From the NCBI GenBank assembly GCA_013205335.1, contig JABMNB010000687.1, forward strand, positions 1 to 10,882: DNA of 10,882 bases, in the 5' to 3' direction. Source of the DNA: Rhodospirillales bacterium. Its GTDB lineage: Bacteria; Pseudomonadota; Alphaproteobacteria; Reyranellales; Reyranellaceae. Numbering within the stretch: position 1 is the first letter of the stretch; every line of letters starts with the position of its first letter. The translations under genes were made by a program, and so were the position numbers. The notes under the pieces were generated by a model. The model was given only the letters and a program-made list of their open reading frames with translations, made no database searches and was not told the origin of the DNA. Positions 6,841 to 10,882 of this stretch are shown one piece after another.

Positions 6841-7818
6841 TTACTCGGCCTTCATGCCGAGACGGGCGATGGCAGTCCCCGCCTCCTTGATGTCACGTTG
6901 GAAGCGCGCACTGAATGCAGCCGGCGTGTCGCCGCCTGGCAGCGCACCGTGGTCGACCAGCTTCGCCTGGAAATCCGGACGCGCGATCACCTCGGCGATG
7001 TCCTTGTAGATCGCTTCGACGACCGCTGGGGGTGTGCCCGCAGTGGTGAACAAGCCGTACCAGTTGTTCTCGATTCCCGGGAATCCTTGTTCGGCGAATG
7101 TCGGGGTGTCAGGCAGGGCGGCAATACGTTTTGTGCCGGCAATGCCGAGCGACTTGAGCTTGCCGGCCTTGATCAGCGACAGACCTGACGTGACGCTGGC
7201 GATGCCGACATCGACGCGGCCGGCTGCTATGTCTGTGACGAAGGAAGCGGCTCCCTTGTACGGCACGTTCAAGAGCTTGATGCCGGCCTTCTCGAAAATC
7301 AGCTCAGCCGCCAAGCGGCTGCCCGGATCCGGACTGGCGAAGGACCGCTTTTCGGGCCCCTCCTTCTCTACCAACTGCTTGAGCCCTCTGAGATCGTTGA
7401 CCGGAAGGGTCGGCGTCGCAAGCAATGTCGAGACCGGATACGCAACCGCCGTTATCGGAGCAAAGGCCGTCAGAGTATCGTAGGGCAACTTGAGGAGATG
7501 GGCGTTGATGGCGATGCCCGTGACCGCCAGCACCATCATATGGCCATCGGGCTCAGCACGAGCCACGAAACCGGCCCCGATCGAACCGCTGCCGCCGGTA
7601 CGGTTGTCGACAATGACTGTCTGTCCCCACTTTTCGTCGAGGGCCTTGGCCAGCAGGCGACCCACTGTATCGGTCCCGCCGCCGGGGCTGTAGGGAACAA
7701 TGATCGTCACTTGCTTGCTTGGACGGAAAGCGGGCTTCTGCTCCGCCACGGCTGGCACAACACCGACTGAGAAAAACGTCGCCGTCAGTGTAGCGATCCA
7801 GGCTAACTTTTTATTCAT
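6841..7818 (-). CDS. Bug/TctC-family tripartite tricarboxylate transporter solute-binding protein
   Basis: A 325-aa periplasmic binding protein. The N-terminus is a Sec signal peptide: MNKK, a hydrophobic stretch at 5-20, and an AVA|EQ cleavage site after residue 25. The mature part has the family's hallmarks: VPYSPGGGTDTVGRLLA near residue 41, VIVDNRTGGSGSIGA near 68, and YKGAASFVTDIAAGRVDVGI. Such proteins capture carboxylates or related small acids and hand them to a TctA/TctB membrane pair, or act as orphan sensors. No tctA or tctB lies in this window, so its transporter must be elsewhere. ATG at 7818 has a strong GGGAGG with seven bases spacing. It is the first gene of the operon and stops about ten bases before the dioxygenase. 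Location upstream of catabolic enzymes suggests it binds the pathway substrate. Confidence 0.93.
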   Translation of the reverse strand: MNKKLAWIATLTATFFSVGVVPAVAEQKPAFRPSKQVTIIVPYSPGGGTDTVGRLLAKALDEKWGQTVIVDNRTGGSGSIGAGFVARAEPDGHMMVLAVTGIAINAHLLKLPYDTLTAFAPITAVAYPVSTLLATPTLPVNDLRGLKQLVEKEGPEKRSFASPDPGSRLAAELIFEKAGIKLLNVPYKGAASFVTDIAAGRVDVGIASVTSGLSLIKAGKLKSLGIAGTKRIAALPDTPTFAEQGFPGIENNWYGLFTTAGTPPAVVEAIYKDIAEVIARPDFQAKLVDHGALPGGDTPAAFSARFQRDIKEAGTAIARLGMKAE

Positions 7819-8260
7819 TTTGTTGCCTCCCTAGTTGGTATAGGGATAGTACAACACGCTCACCCACTCCGGCACAAGCGGCCAAGTCGAATTCATTCCA
7901 AAGGGCAAAACGACCGCAAGCCCAGTCAAGCTGACTGCAGAAGGCGCCCCGCTGCACCATCTGCTCTGTGTCTTGTTGAAAGAGGAGATGCTGAGCAGTC
8001 GCTGTTGTACCAGCGATCTGCTGCCCACACAGAAAGTGGCCCGGTGGCCGAACGAAAACCCCAGCCCCCGCTCAAGGGTGCCGGAGTGCCCGCTTACTTC
8101 GCGACCGATTGCGCCGTTACAACTGCGACGGGCGTCGGCTCGAGGCCTCCGATAAAGTTCCTGACCCATCCGAGGCTGCCTCGGGACCGTCCTGTTCCGT
8201 GCCGCCGCAGGAAGTCGATCGCGGCACGTCCCCACCCTCCTGCGTGCGCACGGGTAGCAG
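7819..8260. other. Intergenic region, 442 bases, likely carrying the operon promoter
   Basis: It lies between the solute-binding-protein start and the stop of the membrane protein upstream; both genes run on the minus strand. A minus-strand open frame crosses it (7831-8418), but its product is rich in Ser, Arg and Cys, has no recognisable motif and overlaps the end of the membrane protein gene, so I do not accept it as a gene. The base mixture changes near 7819-8000, which is more AT-rich than its surroundings, as expected for a regulatory region. I could not place -35 and -10 boxes with confidence. No transcriptional regulator, RNA gene or clear terminator is visible. Confidence 0.5.
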
Positions 8261-9883
8261 CTATTTGCTGACCTGGTAGAAACAGACAAGCTCGCCGAGC
8301 GGCACCATGGTCCAGCCATCGATCGGATAGTCGACAAAGGATCGCAGGATGGCGTCGGCCTTGCCGTCACCCAGCAGTCTTTTCTGGACGAAGACGTACA
8401 GGCGGTCGACACGACCACGATAGACCTGAGCCTTGAGAGCCTCGATCGTTTCGAAGTCGGCGTGATTCGCCCAGCTACGACTATTGCGGACCTCGAGGGC
8501 GATCTCCGGCGACGGCAGAAAGATCAACGTCTTCTTCCAATCGGGCCCGGCTACGTCGATGGTGCGGATATAGGCCACTGCCTCGGCCGAGGCCGACAGC
8601 TGCCGAAAACCACGGTCGCCCATCGGATAGCGCGTGTTCGCTTCTGTCCGTGTCACGAACGCGGCCAGCCCATAGAGGCAGGAAAGCGCGGCGACGGCGA
8701 CAAACAGAATCCCGGCCAGCCAAGACCGGCTCGTCACGAAGGCATGCACCACACCAACGAAGAGCAAGAGGGACGGGATACGAAAATGCCTCTCTTCAAG
8801 GCTCACCGACTTGCCGGCCATCCAGAGCACGAGGAAAAAGACGAGCATCGCGGCCGAGATCGAGTAAGTGAACCTAAGGTATTCGCCATGGCTTGCACTC
8901 AACCGGATCCAGGTAAAGACAAAGGTCGCGACCGCCGGCAGGAAGAAGGCATAGGCGATAGGCGTTATCGATTGGAAAACCTCGCGGCCGGGATTGAGGA
9001 ACAGGTAGCTGGCCAGGTCGAGCAGCGACGTGCTGGCGCTCCACAGAGAGCTGACGCCAAAGGAAACATAGAAGATCAGCCCGTCCGGGTGGGCCGCCGT
9101 CGAGATCGACGCTGCCGTGACGCCGCGCGTAAACCAGGCAAAGTAGAAGATCACCCCCATCAGTCCGATCGTCACACCGGCCACCACCAGCTTGCGGACC
9201 GTGTCCCATTTCAGCCACGCTCTGTCGCCGCAGATCGCGGCACCGCCGACGACCGCGGCACCGATTACGATGCCGCTCAGCTTGGCGACAACCAGCACGG
9301 CCGTTCCCACCACGAGTGGCAGCACGGCGAACCACCTGAGGTTGCGCAGCCGCCATACCATCAGGATGAACCAGGGAACGACACCGAACAGCAACACCTC
9401 GCCGCCGGTATAATTCGTGAAGGACAGGTTGAAGAACCTGTTGCAGGTCATGACCGCCAAGGCGATCGCGGCCGTCTGCAGGGGAAAGCCGAAAGCCCGA
9501 TAGAGGGCGAACCACCCGACCAGGCCCAACACGGAGAAAATGGCGACCACGACGACGATCGCCAGACCAAGGCTCATGCCAAGCTTCTCGACCAGCCCAG
9601 GTAGAAGATGCTGCCCCGGCGACCAGGTACTCATGAAGCCTTCGACTTCACGCGAGATGTCGGAAAGGTCGGGGCCGAGCGAATGGTTGAAGGACGAGGC
9701 GCGATCTTGGGTATACCAGCCGACAAAACCCCAGCCGCTGTCGGAGTACATGTTGGGCCGTACGATCCCGCCGGCGACGGCGTAGCCAACCGTGAGGATC
9801 ACGACGAGCACGAGACAGAGCTTCGGGAGCAATGCCACAAGACGGTCGGAGCGCCTGCCAACTCCCCCAATCAATCGAACCAT
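8261..9883 (-). CDS. Multi-pass membrane protein, possible GT-C-type glycosyltransferase
   Basis: A 540-aa integral membrane protein with roughly ten hydrophobic helices, the first at about residues 17-43 (LPKLCLVLVVILTVGYAVAG). A long polar loop follows, containing MYSDSGWGF, GPDLSD and STWSPGQHLLPGL. This layout, an acidic first external loop followed by a PGQ/HLLPG-type segment, resembles GT-C transferases that use polyprenyl-phosphate sugars, but I cannot assign a family. The C-terminal 130 residues are soluble and probably face the periplasm. The frame can be extended to a TTG at 9961, but that has no Shine-Dalgarno; ATG at 9883 has GGTGG six bases upstream and places the first helix normally, so I chose it. 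It is divergent from the GT2-GtrA gene, 122 bases away, which supports a shared sugar-lipid role. Function is inferred. Confidence 0.72.
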   Translation of the reverse strand: MVRLIGGVGRRSDRLVALLPKLCLVLVVILTVGYAVAGGIVRPNMYSDSGWGFVGWYTQDRASSFNHSLGPDLSDISREVEGFMSTWSPGQHLLPGLVEKLGMSLGLAIVVVVAIFSVLGLVGWFALYRAFGFPLQTAAIALAVMTCNRFFNLSFTNYTGGEVLLFGVVPWFILMVWRLRNLRWFAVLPLVVGTAVLVVAKLSGIVIGAAVVGGAAICGDRAWLKWDTVRKLVVAGVTIGLMGVIFYFAWFTRGVTAASISTAAHPDGLIFYVSFGVSSLWSASTSLLDLASYLFLNPGREVFQSITPIAYAFFLPAVATFVFTWIRLSASHGEYLRFTYSISAAMLVFFLVLWMAGKSVSLEERHFRIPSLLLFVGVVHAFVTSRSWLAGILFVAVAALSCLYGLAAFVTRTEANTRYPMGDRGFRQLSASAEAVAYIRTIDVAGPDWKKTLIFLPSPEIALEVRNSRSWANHADFETIEALKAQVYRGRVDRLYVFVQKRLLGDGKADAILRSFVDYPIDGWTMVPLGELVCFYQVSK

Positions 9884-9991
9884 CCAATGCCACCGGCCGC
9901 TGAAAATCTGCGCGAAGTCTACGGGTCCAGCCCCGGCATACAAGGCCGATCTGTCGCGCAAATCGCATTAGGAGAGGACCTGCCGCCACAA

Positions 9992-9997
9992 TATACT
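9992..9997 (+). promoter_or_regulatory. Candidate -10 box (TATACT) for the GT2 gene
   Basis: TATACT matches the sigma-70 -10 consensus at five of six positions and ends eight bases before the ATG at 10006. Transcription would begin at about 10004-10006, at or next to the start codon. The -35 region is weak: TTAGGA at 9968-9973 with an 18-base spacer matches only three of six. No Shine-Dalgarno lies in the short stretch between the -10 box and the ATG. Confidence 0.4.
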
Positions 9998-10005
9998 GGC
10001 CGTGG

Positions 10006-10882
10006 ATGCAATTATTTTCCCCGTCTGTGTCGGTCGTCGTTCCGACCTTCAACGAATCGCAGAACCTGCCGCGCCTCGTAGGCCTGCTCGACAAGACGAT
10101 GGGCGACATCCCGTGGGAAGTCGTCTTCGTCGACGACAACAGTCCCGACGGGACCTGGAAGGTCGCCAAGCAACTCGCCCAGGACGATGCCCGGGTGCGC
10201 TGCATCCGCCGAGTCGGACGACGCGGACTGGTGGGCGCCTGCATCGAGGGCGCGCTCAGTTCGGCCGCCCCCTATGTCGCCGTGATGGATGCCGATCTTC
10301 AGCACGACGAAACAATTCTTCCCGCCATGGTGGCGAAGCTGCAGAACGACGAGGCCGACATTGTGATCGGTAGCCGCTTCGTGGGAGACGGCAGCAGCGA
10401 GGGCGGCTTCTCCGCCCGGCGGGCCTTCGCTAGTCGCGTTGCCACCCGCCTTGCCGCCTTCATCATTGGCCGGCAGGTCTCCGATCCGATGAGCGGCTTC
10501 TTTGCGCTGAAGCGCGAGGTCTTCGAGGCTGCCGCCCCCAGCCTTGTCCCGTCAGGCTTCAAGATCCTGCTGGATATCCTGGCCAGCACCCGAGGCCAGA
10601 TGCGCGTGGCCGAGGTTGCCTACCGGTTCCGCTCCCGCCAGGAAGGCCTCTCCAAGTTCGACACCCGCGCCATCCTCGACTTTCTCGGGCTCCTGCTGCA
10701 CCGGCTGACGGGCGGAACGGTCTCGGTCCGTTTCCTGCTTTTCATGACCGTGGGCGCGATTGGCCTGGCCCTCCACCTCATCGTCCTGCGGATCTGCATG
10801 CTGAGCGGAATCAGCTTCGAAGCCGCGCAATCGGTGGCGACCGTGATCGCCATGACGTCCAACTTTCTGGTCAACAATCTCC
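10006..10882 (+). CDS. GT2 polyprenyl-phosphate glycosyltransferase fused to GtrA-like domain (3' end cut by window)
   Basis: The 292 codons present encode a dolichol-phosphate-mannose-synthase-like transferase followed by the start of a membrane domain. The GT-A part has SVVVPTFNESQNL (9-21), FVDDNSPDGT (41-50), the metal-binding DAD at 95-97 in VMDADLQHD, GSRFVGDG (122-129) and the acceptor-loop segment VSDPMSGFFALKR. After a conserved tail (FRSRQEGLSKF), hydrophobic helices begin near residue 242 (FLLFMTVGAIGLALHLIV), and TSNFLVNN at the window edge is the GtrA motif. The enzyme would load a sugar from a nucleotide sugar onto polyprenyl phosphate on the cytosolic side; GtrA-like domains are proposed to flip the product. 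The adjacent divergent membrane protein could then use it outside. The ATG at 10006 is the only plausible start nearby, and it lacks a Shine-Dalgarno. Confidence 0.9.
   Translation, partial: MQLFSPSVSVVVPTFNESQNLPRLVGLLDKTMGDIPWEVVFVDDNSPDGTWKVAKQLAQDDARVRCIRRVGRRGLVGACIEGALSSAAPYVAVMDADLQHDETILPAMVAKLQNDEADIVIGSRFVGDGSSEGGFSARRAFASRVATRLAAFIIGRQVSDPMSGFFALKREVFEAAAPSLVPSGFKILLDILASTRGQMRVAEVAYRFRSRQEGLSKFDTRAILDFLGLLLHRLTGGTVSVRFLLFMTVGAIGLALHLIVLRICMLSGISFEAAQSVATVIAMTSNFLVNNL

Noticed and set aside
5691..6890. 399-aa plus-strand open frame
   Set aside because: It is antisense to the dioxygenase gene, which carries the complete His-Asp-His iron triad. It is an open frame produced by GC-rich third positions.
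7835..7854. TTGGTATAGGGATAGTACAA, a GntR-like operator or promoter candidate before the solute-binding-protein gene
   Set aside because: Only five of ten half-site positions are symmetric, and no good -35/-10 pair with proper spacing could be fitted around it.
7831..8418. 195-aa minus-strand open frame in the gap upstream of the solute-binding-protein gene
   Set aside because: It overlaps the last 158 bases of the membrane protein gene on the same strand in another frame, has an odd Ser/Arg/Cys-rich composition and no motif I recognise. I looked for a degraded gene in all frames and found nothing convincing.
8462..9604. 380-aa plus-strand open frame
   Set aside because: It is antisense to the membrane protein gene. 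The product is a highly charged, low-complexity sequence with many Arg, Asp, Gln and Gly, typical of a shadow of hydrophobic codons.
10012..10830. Several minus-strand open frames (10012-10305, 10299-10589, 10552-10830)
   Set aside because: They are antisense shadows of the GT2-GtrA gene, whose plus-strand translation is motif-rich and continuous to the window end.

Overview
The window is GC-rich with good Shine-Dalgarno sites. The gene families and insertion sequences are of types common in Alphaproteobacteria, and a Bradyrhizobium-like member of the Hyphomicrobiales is the best guess. That placement rests on recognising families by eye, not on a search.

Positions 1-1320 are mobile DNA. A C-terminal remnant of an IS1380-type transposase (1-227) is cut by a complete insertion sequence (about 228-1320) that carries an rve-type DDE transposase. 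The other half of the IS1380 gene does not resume on the far side, so the junction is not a simple insertion.

Positions 1405-7818 hold six genes, all on the minus strand, in the order: Bug/TctC-type periplasmic solute-binding protein, Fe(II)/2-oxoglutarate dioxygenase of the TauD/TfdA type, two tandem paralogous lyases of the isocitrate lyase/PEP mutase superfamily, a metal-dependent amidohydrolase of the ACMSD/decarboxylase type, and an enolase-superfamily enzyme of the mandelate racemase/muconate lactonizing type. The first two are separated by about 10 bases, and the lyases and amidohydrolase by 34-38 bases. This looks like one catabolic transcription unit: capture of an organic acid, oxidative activation, C-C cleavage, then hydrolysis or decarboxylation and dehydration or racemisation. 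The substrate cannot be read from the sequence, and I do not recognise the combination as a described pathway. It is the strongest candidate here for an undescribed system. The mobile elements lie directly downstream of its last gene.

Positions 7819-8260 show no convincing gene and probably carry the operon's promoter. Positions 8261-10882 hold a divergent pair: a multi-pass membrane protein on the minus strand, and on the plus strand a dolichol-phosphate-mannose-synthase-like GT2 glycosyltransferase fused to a GtrA-like membrane domain, running off the window end. Together they suggest polyprenyl-phosphate-sugar synthesis with transfer of the sugar outside the membrane, unrelated to the catabolic operon. 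The GT2 gene has a good -10 box just before its ATG and no Shine-Dalgarno, so its mRNA may be leaderless.
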